38,811 bases of DNA from Phaeodactylibacter sp. (lineage in GTDB: Bacteria; Bacteroidota; Bacteroidia; Chitinophagales; Saprospiraceae), in the NCBI GenBank assembly GCA_024103175.1, contig JAGFJE010000619.1, positions 1 to 38,811 on the forward strand, written 5' to 3'. Below, in pieces: positions 6,869 through 16,740 of the stretch (position 1 is the first letter of the stretch; each line of letters starts with the position of its first letter). Under the pieces are notes generated by a model. The model had not been told where the DNA came from, did not search any database, and worked only from the letters and a program-made list of their open reading frames with translations. Both the position numbers and the translations under genes were made by a program.

Positions 6869-8263
6869 ATGCGAAAGATACTGACATTCGCCTTCATTTC
6901 CACTCTTATCGCCTGCAACGCCTACCGGGAGCTTCCCGCGGCAAAGGTAGACGACAGCTGGAAGGTGAAACGCCTGCCCGCTTCCCCACAGCAGGAAGGG
7001 GGCGACCCGGCAGCGGGCCTGCACTACCTGGCCTACGGCGACTACATCGGTTCGGGCGTACCGTACGAATTTTTCAAAAAGAAAATGAGCAACCGGCCGG
7101 ATACGGTGCTGGCCCGGGAAGGCGACAACGCCAACGTGGGCTACGGCGCCACGGTTTTTGCCGCGCCCAACGGCGTGAAGGTCGTCAACGGAAACTGTTT
7201 CACCTGCCACGCCGGCAAGCTCGACGGAGAGGTGGTCCTCGGGCTGGGCAACAGCTTTTCCGACTACCGAAAGAGCCTGAAGCCCATGGCCAAACTGATG
7301 CGCCTGGGCGTAGATCTCAAGTACGACAAGGAGTCTCCGGAATGGGAAGCCTTCGAAGATTTTTCCAACTACTTCCGCGAGATGGCGCCCTACATCCAGG
7401 CCAACCAGCCCGGCGTCAATCCGGCCTTCCGCCTGGCCGAAGCCTGCATGATGCACCGCAACCCGGCCGACCTCACTTACAAAAAGGAGCCCAACTACCA
7501 AATGATGGACTATACCATCGCCACCGACGTGCCGCCCCTGTGGAACGTCAAAAAGAAAAATGCCCTGTACTACAACGGCATCGGCCGGGGCGATTTCACC
7601 AAGCTGCTCTTCCAGGCTTCTGTATTGGGCATCCCCGACAGCGCCGCCGCCCGCCAGGCCGTCAACCATTTCAAGGATGTGGTGGCCTGGCTCAACGAGC
7701 TGGAGCCGCCCCCCTACCCTGGCCCGGTGGACGAGCGGCTGGCGGCCAGGGGCGAAACGGTATTCAGCGAGCACTGCAGCGGCTGCCACGGTAGTTACGG
7801 CGCAGAAGAAAGCTACCCCAATAAGCTCGTCTCCCTGGCCGTGGTAAAAACCGACCCCATGTACGCCAACTACGCCTATAACTCCGGCATCGTCGGCTGG
7901 TACAACAACAGCTGGTTCGCCAACACCGAGCCCCGCTCCTGGTTCGAGCCCAACCTGGGCTACGTCGCCCCGCCGCTCGACGGTATCTGGGCCAGCGCCC
8001 CCTACCTGCACAACGGCTCCGTCCCCACCGTGGAAGCCCTGCTCAACAGCGCCCGGCGCCCCACCTTCTGGAGCCGCAGCGGCCGCAGCGACGACTACAA
8101 CCACCAGGAACTGGGCTGGAACTACACGGCCACCGAAAAACCCGAAGGCGACTGGGCTTTTGATACAACTTTGCCGGGTTACAGCAATAAAGGGCACTAC
8201 TTTGGCGATAAATTAGCGGACGAGGAACGGAAAGCGGTGATCGAGTACCTGAAGACGTTGTAG
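6869..8263 (+). CDS. Di-haem c-type cytochrome lipoprotein
   Basis: 464 residues. The N-terminus MRKILTFAFISTLIAC ends in a lipobox (Cys16), so it is exported and probably lipid-anchored. Two haem c attachment motifs are visible, CFTCH at residues 110-114 and CSGCH at 303-307, each in a separate cytochrome c domain. Between and after them are DVPPLWNVKKKNALYYNG and the C-terminal block APPLDGIWASAPYLHNGSVP followed by RPTFWSRSG. That arrangement resembles the RoxA/cytochrome-c-peroxidase-like di-haem family, although RoxA itself is longer (about 680 residues). Likely roles are periplasmic electron transfer or a haem-catalysed oxidation; the substrate cannot be told. It is a single gene with its own promoter region, not in an obvious operon. 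Confidence 0.88.
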   Translation: MRKILTFAFISTLIACNAYRELPAAKVDDSWKVKRLPASPQQEGGDPAAGLHYLAYGDYIGSGVPYEFFKKKMSNRPDTVLAREGDNANVGYGATVFAAPNGVKVVNGNCFTCHAGKLDGEVVLGLGNSFSDYRKSLKPMAKLMRLGVDLKYDKESPEWEAFEDFSNYFREMAPYIQANQPGVNPAFRLAEACMMHRNPADLTYKKEPNYQMMDYTIATDVPPLWNVKKKNALYYNGIGRGDFTKLLFQASVLGIPDSAAARQAVNHFKDVVAWLNELEPPPYPGPVDERLAARGETVFSEHCSGCHGSYGAEESYPNKLVSLAVVKTDPMYANYAYNSGIVGWYNNSWFANTEPRSWFEPNLGYVAPPLDGIWASAPYLHNGSVPTVEALLNSARRPTFWSRSGRSDDYNHQELGWNYTATEKPEGDWAFDTTLPGYSNKGHYFGDKLADEERKAVIEYLKTL

Positions 8264-8467
8264 AAGGCGCTATTCGGGTTTCGGTTTTCGCTGTTTTAAT
8301 CCGGCTGAACAGACGGACGGGTTTCAGCATCCGGGACCAGACATTAATTCAGCGCCCCCCGCTCCGGGATAAAAGCATCTTTCCTCCTCCACTCCCGGAG
8401 TAGAACACAGGAAATGTGGGCTCTTCCCATTGCTTTTCGGAAAGCCGGGCAGGCTTAAAATGTAATT

Positions 8468-9058
8468 ATGCAAAAATTTACCACACTTCTCATTTTGCTC
8501 ATCAGCACGGCCTTCACCACTCTGGCGCAGAGCAGCGACACCACCGCCATACAGCAGCGCCTGGACGAATATTTCCGGGCCACCGAAGCCAAGGACTGGA
8601 AAAAGGTGGTAGACATGGTCTACCCCAAGCTGTTCAACCTTGTGGAAAAAGAAGAAATGGTGCAATTGTTCGCCGATATGGAAGGCAATGGTATGGCGTT
8701 CCAGATGAAGGACTTTAAAGTACACGGCATCTCGGAACCCGTCGCCCACGAAGGCGAGCGCTATGCCCTGGTCAACTACAGCGCCGCGATGAACATCCGC
8801 TTCACCTCCGCCGCCTACCGGGATACCAATATGGTGGAAAACATTCGAGCGAATTTTGCCGCCACCTATGGGGAAGAGAACGTCCACTATAACAAAGAAG
8901 ACAACAGCTTCGACATACAAGCCCACAAGGCCATGTTCGCCATCGCCCCGGAAGGAAGCGAAGAATGGGCCTTTATGGAGAACAACCCCGGCCAGGAGGG
9001 GCTCCTCGGGGCGCTGATCCCGGAGGCGGTTAGGGAAAAGCTGGAGGAAAAGGAATAA
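8468..9058 (+). CDS. Small exported protein, possibly NTF2/SnoaL-like
   Basis: 196 residues with a clean Sec signal peptide (MQKFTTLLILLISTAFTTLAQ, predicted cut after LAQ without a lipobox Cys). The mature part begins with a helix IQQRLDEYFRATEAKDWKKVVDMVYP. This 'residue pool depleted per task' pattern is typical of NTF2/SnoaL-like cone folds, followed by beta-rich sequence with VNYSAAMNIRF. Assignment to that fold is inference. The C-terminus is acidic. It is separated by 204 bp from the cytochrome on its left and 116 bp from tamB, so it is not clearly in either unit. Confidence 0.8.
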   Translation: MQKFTTLLILLISTAFTTLAQSSDTTAIQQRLDEYFRATEAKDWKKVVDMVYPKLFNLVEKEEMVQLFADMEGNGMAFQMKDFKVHGISEPVAHEGERYALVNYSAAMNIRFTSAAYRDTNMVENIRANFAATYGEENVHYNKEDNSFDIQAHKAMFAIAPEGSEEWAFMENNPGQEGLLGALIPEAVREKLEEKE

Positions 9059-9117
9059 CCTCTTACCGAACTTCGCTCCTCTCTCGCCGTTATCTAAGTA
9101 GGCATACTAATGTAGGG

Positions 9118-9149
9118 CGCCTCGCATTTCTCTGGTTCGATGCGGGGCG
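9118..9149. repeat. Near-perfect 10-bp inverted repeat before tamB
   Basis: CGCCTCGCAT at 9118-9127 and ATGCGGGGCG at 9140-9149 pair with one mismatch and a 12-nt loop. It might be the terminator of the preceding gene, but no T tract follows. Confidence 0.4.
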
Positions 9150-9174
9150 GCTTACTTCACAAAAACATCCTCAC

Positions 9175-12100
9175 TTGATAAAATGGCAGCGAATAGCACG
9201 GAAAACCGGCAGGATAACCGGCATCATCCTGGGAATAGTGCTCTTGCTTTTACTTACTGTGTGGATCGCTTTGCAACGCCCGGCAGTACAGCAATTTGTT
9301 GCCGATAAGGTTACCCAAAGCCTGGCCCGCCGCCTGCAAACCCCTTTTACCATAAAGCGTATCGAAGTTAAGTTCTTCAACCGCGCTGTGCTGGAAGGCA
9401 TCTACATCGAGGATCTGCAGGGCGACACCCTGCTCTACGCTGGCCGGCTGGAAGCCCGCCTCAACGTTTTCGCCCCTTTTCGCCAGGAACTGGAAGTCAG
9501 GAGCATCCATCTGGACAACGCGGTAGCCAACCTGGCCCGGGGGCCGGACAGCCTTTACAATTTCCAGTTCATCATCGACGCCTTCAGCAGTGCAGAACCG
9601 GACACCACACGGGAGCCTTCGCCCTGGGCCTTCGACATCAAAAAAGTAGCGGTGGCGAAAACCCGGTTCAGCCTGGAGGATGCCATCAGCCAAAGCAGCC
9701 TGTATGTCAGGATAGGTGATTTTTCCAGTGAGGTCCGGAAACTGGGCCTGGAAGAGCAACGGATCGACTTCGGCCGCATACGCCTCAGGAACAGCTACGG
9801 CGCCTACAGCAGCCGGGGTGGCCAATCCGCTGTTACGCCTCCGCCCGATACTGCCTCCGCTATGGAGTTCCCTTTTCCCGGATGGGTATTTACCGCCGGG
9901 CAATTGGAAGCCGAAAAAGTGGATTTTTCCTATGACGACTTCAGCCGCCCTCCCGGCCCTCGCGGGCAATTCGACCCTTACCACATCCAGGCTGAAGGCA
10001 TTCTGGCCCATCTGGGGCCCTTCTCCTGGGTGGATACCGCCCTCGAGCTAACCGTCCAACAGCTGGCGCTCCGGGAAATGAACGGTTTCGAACTGCGGAA
10101 ACTGGCGGGAGAAATGCGCATGAGCCCCAGGGAGATCAGCCTTTCCAAACTGGAGCTGGAAACGCCCGGCAGCCGTATGCCGCCCTCTTCGGCCAGCCTC
10201 CTCTTTCCGGAGTTCGCCAGCCTGGGCCGCTTTATTGATGAAGTGGAGATGGACGTTGGCCTGTCCCCCTCCTATTTCGCTGTGGAAGACATCCGCTACT
10301 GGAGTGGCCCTGTACCCTACATTGATACCACTTATACCGGCAAGGCCCGCCTGAGCGGCAGGCTCCAGGGCAAGGTGGGCAACCTGTCGGCCTCCCGCCT
10401 CTACGCCGCCCTGGATGACGCCCTGCATTTGCAGCTCAGCGGCAGGGTGCAGGGGCTGCCCCGGGCCGAAGCCCTCCGGTTTGGCCTTAATATCGTCGAA
10501 CTGCAGGCCTCCTACAATGGCCTGAGCCGGGCAACGGAAGGGCTGGCCCTTCCCGAGGGCCTGTCCAACATGGGCGCCGTACGCCTCAAAGGGTTTGTCA
10601 ACGGGCAGGCCGACAGCCTCTTCACCCACGGACTGGAAATACGGACTGACGGCTACACATCCTTTGTCGGCAAAGCTACTGCTGTCGGGTTGCCGGACAT
10701 GGACAAGGCCCGTTTTCTGCTCGACATCCACGAACTCCGCACCCAGCCCTCCGAGCTGGCAGGTTTCCTGGAGGGAGGGCTCCCGCAGCCCCTGTCCGCC
10801 CTGGGAAAGATGCAGTACCGCGGCCGGTTTGAGGGAACGGCCCACGACTTTACCCTTGCCGGGAAATTGGACTCCGAGCAGGGGCAACTGGAAGAAGACT
10901 TTACCGTCCATTTCAACGAGGCATACAGCAACGCCCGTTACCAGGGCAATGCCTCTCTGACGTCCCTGGAACTCGGCGCGATCCTGGGAGATACCAGCCT
11001 GCTGGGAGCCGCTACCATGAACCTGGAAGCAACCGGAAGCGGCCTGTCGGTGGACAGCCTGAACGCCAGGATAAACGCCACTGTCCGGTCCATTACCCTC
11101 AGCGATTATGAATATCAGGATATTCGGGTCGACGGAAAATTCGAAAAACGACAGTTTGAGGGTAAGGTTAATGTTGACGACCCCCATCTCTGTTTTCAGT
11201 TTGACGGCCGTGCCGATTTCAACGACAGCATCCCGGATTTTGACTTCACCTTCCGCCTGGATACGGCAGAACTGGCCTATCTCAACCTGTACCCCAGCGC
11301 GTTGCGCCTGAGTACCACGATAGTAGCCCGCCTGCGGGGCAACACCCTGGACAACCTTTCCGGCGCCGGCGCCATGCGGCGCCTGGCGGTAGCCGATGAA
11401 AAATACAAGTACTTCGCAGACAGCATCATCCTCGAGGCATTTGAAAGATCCCCCGGTTTCCGGGTGGTCGATTTCCAGTCAGACATTGCCAAGGCCCGGC
11501 TCGAAGGCAACTACCGGATCGGAGAGCTGCCCGGCCTGCTCACCGAGTTTGTCGACGGCTTTTTCCCCATCAAGCGCCTGATCCAGCCCGACAGCCTGGC
11601 CGACAGCCTCCTGGTGGCGCCTCAACTCGCCAGCCAGGACTTCCGGTTCTCCGCCAGCCTCTCCCGGCCGGTGCGCCTGTCCAGGATCTTCCTGCCGGAA
11701 TTACAGGAGCTGGACACCGCCAGCTTTCAGGGGCGGTTCAATAGCGAAAAACGGCAACTGGACTTCAGTGGAGGCACGCCGGGGCTGCAGTACAACGGGT
11801 TGCAGATAGATAGCCTCCAACTCTCCATCCAGGGCTCCCCGGCAGGGCTGAACAACAAACTCTCCCTACAGGGCATACAGAACGAAGGGCAGGCCTTGCT
11901 GGCCTACAGCGAAGCTACTGCCCGCATGTTCCGGGACAGCCTCACCTTCGCGCTCAACATTCAGGACGACACTGCCGGCCAGAGGCTGGGCCTGCAGGGC
12001 ATGGTAGTGGCCCCGGTGGAGAAATTTCACCTGAAGCTTTTCGGCCCTATGATACTGAACGGGTATGAATGGGCCATTCCGGAAGACAATGACATTGCCT

Positions 12101-14166
12101 TTGCGCCGGGCTCCCTGAATGTGGAAAACCTCAGGTTTGCCCGAAACCGGCAGGAATTTCGGATACAAAGCCGGGACAAGGCTGCGGATGAAGGTTTCGC
12201 TCCGATAGATATCTCCTTTGAGCATTTCCGGCTCGTAGAACTGTCGCGCCTTGTAGGGTTGGATGAGAACTTCCTCAGCGGCGCCCTGAACGGGCAGGTC
12301 GTCGTCAGCCGGCCGGATACCAGTTTCCGGTACGAGGCCAACCTTGAAGTCCGGCAGTTGATGATCGACAGCCAGGAAGTAGGAGAACTGGCCTTATACG
12401 CGGCCCCGAGCGCCAACCGTGAGGAACTCATCCTGAATGCGCAGCTCTCCGGCCGGAAGAACGCCTTTTCGCTTACCGGCCGCTACGGCCTGGCTAACAG
12501 CCAGCTAGGTTTCGGCCTCAAAGTTGACAAACTACAGATGGCCCTGGCCGACATTTTCGCCGGCGGCGCGGTCAGCAACAGCCGCGGTAGGGTTAGCGGG
12601 CAGTTGGACATAGGCGGCACCGTTGATCAACCGGAAATAGTGGGCGCCATCCACCTGGACAGCGTATCGGCCTTTGTCGAGTACCTCCAGGCCCGATACC
12701 TGGTGCCAAGCCATACCCTGCGGCTCCGTGAGACGTCTATCGACATCGGGCGGATGGAATTGCTGGACCCCAGCAACAGGGAAGCCACCCTGGAAGGCCA
12801 GATTACCCATAAGCATTTCGGCGACATCCAGCTGGGCCTGCAATTTTCCGCACCTTCCTTTCAGGTGCTCAATACCGGCCCTGAAGACAACGATTTATTC
12901 TATGGCTCTGTAATGGCCAGTATTGACGCCCGGGTAAACGGGCCGCTCGAAGCGCCCAATATTGACGTCTATACCCGAACCCTTCCGGGCACCCGGGTTA
13001 CCGCCCTGCCGTTGTCGGAAGAAGAGGCGATCGCGCAGGAGGAGTTCATCCTCTACGGAACACCAACCCAATATCAGAGTGACACCGGCCAGGTTGCCGT
13101 TTACCAAACCGATGTGCTTGGTTATGAACTCAGCCTCCAACTGGAACTCACCCCTGACGCCGAGCTGATCGCCATCATCGACCCGGCCACCGGTGACAAG
13201 CTCAATGCCCGCGGGCGGGCCAACCTGCTGGTGGAAATGAGCCGGAACGGGCAGCTGAGCACCACCGGAGACATATACATCACTGAGGGCTCCTATTTTT
13301 TCAATTATGAAGGACTGGTTAAACGGACCTTTCAGATCCAGTCAGGAAGCCACATCTTCCTGCCCGGCGACCCGCTGGACGCCCGCTTCGATATCACCGC
13401 CCAGTACAGGGCCCGCACGTCTACCTATGAACTGATCAGCCAGCAGGCGGGCCTCAACCCGGAAGAAGCACGGGCCGCCAAGCGGCGGACAGACGTACTC
13501 GTCATCATGAACCTGGAGGGCACCCTCTCCGAACCGGAGATCACTTTTGACATCCGGCTTCCGGAAGCCCAGGCCAGCGCCGTGGCCAACGCAGTGGAAA
13601 ATAAACTTGCCCAGCTTCGGGAAAGCGGCAATGACCTCAACAAGCAAGTATTCGGGCTGCTCCTCTTCAATTCCTTCATCGCCGAGCAAAGCGGCTCCAC
13701 CAGCCTGGCGCAGGCCGGGGAGAACATCGCCCTGTCCAGCGTCAGCAACCTGGTCACCAACCAGCTCAACCGCCTGGCCAACCAGTACATAAAGGGGGTA
13801 GACCTCCAGGTGCGGCTGGAGTCGTACCGGACGGATACACCCGAAGGAGCAGCCAGTACCGTGACCGATGTAGGGCTGGACCTGTCCAAACAGCTATTCA
13901 ACGACCGCCTGTCGATAAAGGTAGGAGGAAGTGTCGGTGTGGAAGGGCCGTCCGGCCAGGAAGAATTCACTACCCTGGCCAGCGAATTCCTGCTGGAATA
14001 CAAGCTCACCGAAGACGGCCGGTACAGGGTGCGGGTATTCCGGCGGCCCGACTACGACATCATAAAGGCCAGCAATACGGTACGGACCGGGGCCAGCATC
14101 CTGTATAAAAAATCGTTCGGCGGGGTGCAGCCCAACAGTGACGCCACCAAAACCAAGCGCCAATGA
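9175..14166 (+). CDS. tamB: TamB-like translocation and assembly module protein
   Basis: 1663 residues, close to the usual size of Bacteroidota TamB. A single N-terminal membrane helix (GIILGIVLLLLLTVWIAL, residues about 17-34) anchors the protein in the inner membrane. Next comes an AsmA-like start (TQSLARRLQTPFTIKRIEVKF...YIEDLQGDTLLYAGRLE), then a very long beta-rich repetitive body that in known TamB forms a lipid-carrying groove across the periplasm. The C-terminal TamB/DUF490 domain covers about residues 1270-1650, with GDIYITEGSYFFNYEGLVKR and LLLFNSFI. The start is TTG at 9175; no in-frame ATG precedes the membrane helix. The last 4 bp overlap tamL (ATGA), giving coupled translation. 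The pair acts in outer-membrane protein and lipid delivery. Confidence 0.92.
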   Translation: MIKWQRIARKTGRITGIILGIVLLLLLTVWIALQRPAVQQFVADKVTQSLARRLQTPFTIKRIEVKFFNRAVLEGIYIEDLQGDTLLYAGRLEARLNVFAPFRQELEVRSIHLDNAVANLARGPDSLYNFQFIIDAFSSAEPDTTREPSPWAFDIKKVAVAKTRFSLEDAISQSSLYVRIGDFSSEVRKLGLEEQRIDFGRIRLRNSYGAYSSRGGQSAVTPPPDTASAMEFPFPGWVFTAGQLEAEKVDFSYDDFSRPPGPRGQFDPYHIQAEGILAHLGPFSWVDTALELTVQQLALREMNGFELRKLAGEMRMSPREISLSKLELETPGSRMPPSSASLLFPEFASLGRFIDEVEMDVGLSPSYFAVEDIRYWSGPVPYIDTTYTGKARLSGRLQGKVGNLSASRLYAALDDALHLQLSGRVQGLPRAEALRFGLNIVELQASYNGLSRATEGLALPEGLSNMGAVRLKGFVNGQADSLFTHGLEIRTDGYTSFVGKATAVGLPDMDKARFLLDIHELRTQPSELAGFLEGGLPQPLSALGKMQYRGRFEGTAHDFTLAGKLDSEQGQLEEDFTVHFNEAYSNARYQGNASLTSLELGAILGDTSLLGAATMNLEATGSGLSVDSLNARINATVRSITLSDYEYQDIRVDGKFEKRQFEGKVNVDDPHLCFQFDGRADFNDSIPDFDFTFRLDTAELAYLNLYPSALRLSTTIVARLRGNTLDNLSGAGAMRRLAVADEKYKYFADSIILEAFERSPGFRVVDFQSDIAKARLEGNYRIGELPGLLTEFVDGFFPIKRLIQPDSLADSLLVAPQLASQDFRFSASLSRPVRLSRIFLPELQELDTASFQGRFNSEKRQLDFSGGTPGLQYNGLQIDSLQLSIQGSPAGLNNKLSLQGIQNEGQALLAYSEATARMFRDSLTFALNIQDDTAGQRLGLQGMVVAPVEKFHLKLFGPMILNGYEWAIPEDNDIAFAPGSLNVENLRFARNRQEFRIQSRDKAADEGFAPIDISFEHFRLVELSRLVGLDENFLSGALNGQVVVSRPDTSFRYEANLEVRQLMIDSQEVGELALYAAPSANREELILNAQLSGRKNAFSLTGRYGLANSQLGFGLKVDKLQMALADIFAGGAVSNSRGRVSGQLDIGGTVDQPEIVGAIHLDSVSAFVEYLQARYLVPSHTLRLRETSIDIGRMELLDPSNREATLEGQITHKHFGDIQLGLQFSAPSFQVLNTGPEDNDLFYGSVMASIDARVNGPLEAPNIDVYTRTLPGTRVTALPLSEEEAIAQEEFILYGTPTQYQSDTGQVAVYQTDVLGYELSLQLELTPDAELIAIIDPATGDKLNARGRANLLVEMSRNGQLSTTGDIYITEGSYFFNYEGLVKRTFQIQSGSHIFLPGDPLDARFDITAQYRARTSTYELISQQAGLNPEEARAAKRRTDVLVIMNLEGTLSEPEITFDIRLPEAQASAVANAVENKLAQLRESGNDLNKQVFGLLLFNSFIAEQSGSTSLAQAGENIALSSVSNLVTNQLNRLANQYIKGVDLQVRLESYRTDTPEGAASTVTDVGLDLSKQLFNDRLSIKVGGSVGVEGPSGQEEFTTLASEFLLEYKLTEDGRYRVRVFRRPDYDIIKASNTVRTGASILYKKSFGGVQPNSDATKTKRQ

Positions 14167-16466
14167 ACCGCCTCCTGTTACATATAACCTTGCTGGCGCT
14201 GATCGCCACAAGTACAGCCTGCAACCCCACCCGCCGGATACAGGAGGGACAACTGTTTTACCTCGGGGCCAGTGTGGAATTCACCGGCGCTCCCCCTGCC
14301 CGGCAAAAGCAACTGGAAACCGAACTGCTGGAAATGGCCCGCCCCGCTCCCAATGAAAAATTCCTGGGGTTGTATCCACAACTTGGTATTTACAACCTGT
14401 TCGCCAACAAGAAAAAAGGTATCGGCAAATGGCTGCGCGAAAAACTGGGAAAGCCCCCGGTGGTTTACCAGCCCGGCCCGGTGGAAAGCAGCCACCTGCG
14501 CATGGAAAAGTACCTCAAGGACAACGGCTACCTGCAGGCGGCTATCCGGTATGACACCACGGCCAAAAACAAAAAAGTAAAAGTAAACTATTCGGTAAAT
14601 GCCGGAGCCCGGTATACCATCGGAATGGTCGATTGGCCCCAGGACAGCGCCCTCACGCCCATTCAGGGCCTGCTGGAGCGCGAAAAGCTGAAGAGCCTCC
14701 TCAAGGTCGGCGAGCCTTACCAGCTCAGCCAGCTGGAAACAGAGCGCAACCGGCTGGCCCAGGCCGGCGTCGAGCGGGGTTTCTTCCAGCTGAGCAACGA
14801 AAATTTCTACTATTACCTGGACTCCACCCTCGCCCGGAACCAGGTTGGCCTTTATCTGCGCGTAGCGCCGCCTCAGGGCGAAACGCGCTTCCGCCGGCAC
14901 TATATCGGAGAAACTACCGTCCACCCGACTTATCTGCTGGAAGAAGAGCGTTCAGACATTGAAACCGACACCTTCAACCTGGAGGAGTTTCGTTTCATTC
15001 AATCCCAGGAATTTATCCGTTTCCCCGTCCTGAGGCGAATGATCCTGCAACGGGAGGGGGACCTGTATATCCACTCCCTGCAACAGAAGTCGATCAACCG
15101 CTTGCTGAGCCTGGGCCCTTTCAAATTTGTCAACCTGAAGTATGATCTGCGGGAAGAACAGGACAGCCTTTTCCTGGACCGCCGGTTCTTTCTGACGCCG
15201 GCCCTGACTCAGGATTTTTCGGCAGAGCTGGAGGCCAGTTCCCTGGAGAGCAATTCGCTCGGTTCGGCCCTCAACATCAATTACACCCACCGCAATTTCC
15301 TGGGGGGTGCGGAGCGGTTGTCGGTAAACCTCTCCACCGGTATTCTTACCCAGTTGGGCAGCGATGTCCGCTTCATCAATTCCGTGGATCTTTCTCTGGA
15401 AGGGAGCCTGAGTTTTCCCAGCCTGCTGGTTCCCTTCGGGCTGATCCCCGCGGAACGGTCCTGGCAGGCGCGGTCCACCGCCTCCCTGGGCGGTGAATTC
15501 GAACGGCGGACGGCCCAGTATACCCTGCAGTCCTTCCGGGGCCAGTTTGCCTACCAGTGGCAGCCCGGCCGGCTCCACCAGCACAGCCTGTCTCCCCTGC
15601 AACTCACCTGGGTCAATACGCGCAACACCTCCGCGGCTTTTGAGGAGCGGCTGGCGGCCAATCCCCGGCTGCGTTCCAGCTTCGGCAATTATTTCATTGC
15701 CAGCATCGCCTATCAATACGAATACACAGAACAAAAGCCCCAACAACGGGAAGACTACTTTTTCATGCAGGGCAGAGCCGAAGCGGCGGGCAATCTGTCT
15801 TACGCCCTTTCCAGCGCCCTGGATCCCGCGCAGGAAGGCCCCTACAAATTTTTCGGGACTCCCTTCGCCCAGTTTTTCCGCCTGGAGGCCGATGTAAGGT
15901 ATCACGATTACCTCAGCCACGGAAGCTGGATCGCCAGGGCCAATATCGGCGCCGCCCTGCCGTACGGCAATTCCGGGGCCATTCCCTATATCCGGCAATT
16001 CTTCGTTGGCGGCGCCAACAGCATCCGGGCTTTCCGGCTACGGGAACTCGGCCCCGGCGGTATAACCGACGGGTTCACGGCCGAACAGGGCATAAGCGAC
16101 CAGACCGGAGACATCAAGCTGGAATTCAATGCCGAGTACCGTTTTCCTCTGTTCAGTTACCTCAAGGGCGCCGTCTTTGTCGACGCCGGAAACATCTGGC
16201 TGGTAAAAAGCCAGAGCGATAACGGCGCAAACAACAGGGGCATTTTCGAATGGGACAATTTCTACAACCAGCTGGCGGTCGGCGCCGGCGCCGGTATCCG
16301 GCTGGATATCACCTACTTCGTCCTGCGCCTCGACCTGGCTTTCCCCTTGCGGCGCCCCTTTCCCGGCGAAGGGTTCCGCTGGGTATTGGACGAGATCGAT
16401 CTCGGGGCCCGGCAATGGCGGCAGGACAACCTGGTGCTCAACCTGGCGCTGGGGTATCCGTTTTAA
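14163..16466 (+). CDS. tamL: TamL, Omp85-family outer-membrane lipoprotein
   Basis: 767 residues. The signal ends in a lipobox TSTAC with Cys20, the feature that separates Bacteroidota TamL from proteobacterial TamA. The N-terminal part carries POTRA-like segments (KYLKDNGYLQAAIRYD, ARYTIGMVDWP). The C-terminal half is an Omp85/bacterial surface antigen barrel with the loop-6 motif FVGGANSIRAFRLRELGPGG; the usual R-G-F/Y core is RAF here. The last residue is Phe (GYPF), as in most outer-membrane barrels. The ATG overlaps the tamB stop by 4 bp. It should partner TamB to insert proteins or lipids into the outer membrane. Confidence 0.92.
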   Translation: MNRLLLHITLLALIATSTACNPTRRIQEGQLFYLGASVEFTGAPPARQKQLETELLEMARPAPNEKFLGLYPQLGIYNLFANKKKGIGKWLREKLGKPPVVYQPGPVESSHLRMEKYLKDNGYLQAAIRYDTTAKNKKVKVNYSVNAGARYTIGMVDWPQDSALTPIQGLLEREKLKSLLKVGEPYQLSQLETERNRLAQAGVERGFFQLSNENFYYYLDSTLARNQVGLYLRVAPPQGETRFRRHYIGETTVHPTYLLEEERSDIETDTFNLEEFRFIQSQEFIRFPVLRRMILQREGDLYIHSLQQKSINRLLSLGPFKFVNLKYDLREEQDSLFLDRRFFLTPALTQDFSAELEASSLESNSLGSALNINYTHRNFLGGAERLSVNLSTGILTQLGSDVRFINSVDLSLEGSLSFPSLLVPFGLIPAERSWQARSTASLGGEFERRTAQYTLQSFRGQFAYQWQPGRLHQHSLSPLQLTWVNTRNTSAAFEERLAANPRLRSSFGNYFIASIAYQYEYTEQKPQQREDYFFMQGRAEAAGNLSYALSSALDPAQEGPYKFFGTPFAQFFRLEADVRYHDYLSHGSWIARANIGAALPYGNSGAIPYIRQFFVGGANSIRAFRLRELGPGGITDGFTAEQGISDQTGDIKLEFNAEYRFPLFSYLKGAVFVDAGNIWLVKSQSDNGANNRGIFEWDNFYNQLAVGAGAGIRLDITYFVLRLDLAFPLRRPFPGEGFRWVLDEIDLGARQWRQDNLVLNLALGYPF

Positions 16467-16490
16467 GGAATGAGGGAATGAGGGAATGAG
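16467..16490. repeat. Three tandem copies of an 8-bp unit
   Basis: GGAATGAG is repeated exactly three times immediately after the tamL stop codon (16464-16466). A short simple repeat; possible slippage site in the 3' untranslated region. Confidence 0.85.
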
Positions 16491-16670
16491 GGATTCGAAA
16501 TTTCAATTATTTGCGACAGAAATAAGAACATTCCACAAAATAAAGTTGTATTCAAAAGCGAAGAACAACAAATCAAGGGGCGGAGCTGGAAAACTGAGCA
16601 GGCAGAAGGAGAAAATAAACCGGAGCGGGCAAAAGCCTGAGCATGAATGAACAAAGTAGCGTAATTTCCC

Positions 16671-16710
16671 TTGCCCGGGCTCCACTGTGGGCTATATTTG
16701 TGTATCTTTG
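16671..16710 (+). promoter_or_regulatory. Bacteroidota-type promoter of queA
   Basis: TTG at 16671-16673, then a 19-bp spacer, then TATATTTG at 16693-16700, matches the Bacteroidota TTTG-N19-TAnnTTTG pattern. A second -7-like box, TATCTTTG, follows at 16703-16710. Transcription would begin about 20-40 bp before the ATG at 16741. Confidence 0.6.
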
Positions 16711-16740
16711 CGCTCCGATATCCGAAAAAGCATCAAAAGA

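Noticed and set aside
6734-8197. 487-codon open frame on the minus strand opposite the cytochrome gene
   Set aside because: It is the shadow of the GC-rich cytochrome gene; composition is Val/Gly/Ala-rich without any domain, while the plus strand has two haem motifs and a lipobox.
10048-11187. 379-codon minus-strand frame inside tamB
   Set aside because: Antisense shadow of tamB with no domain and no start context.
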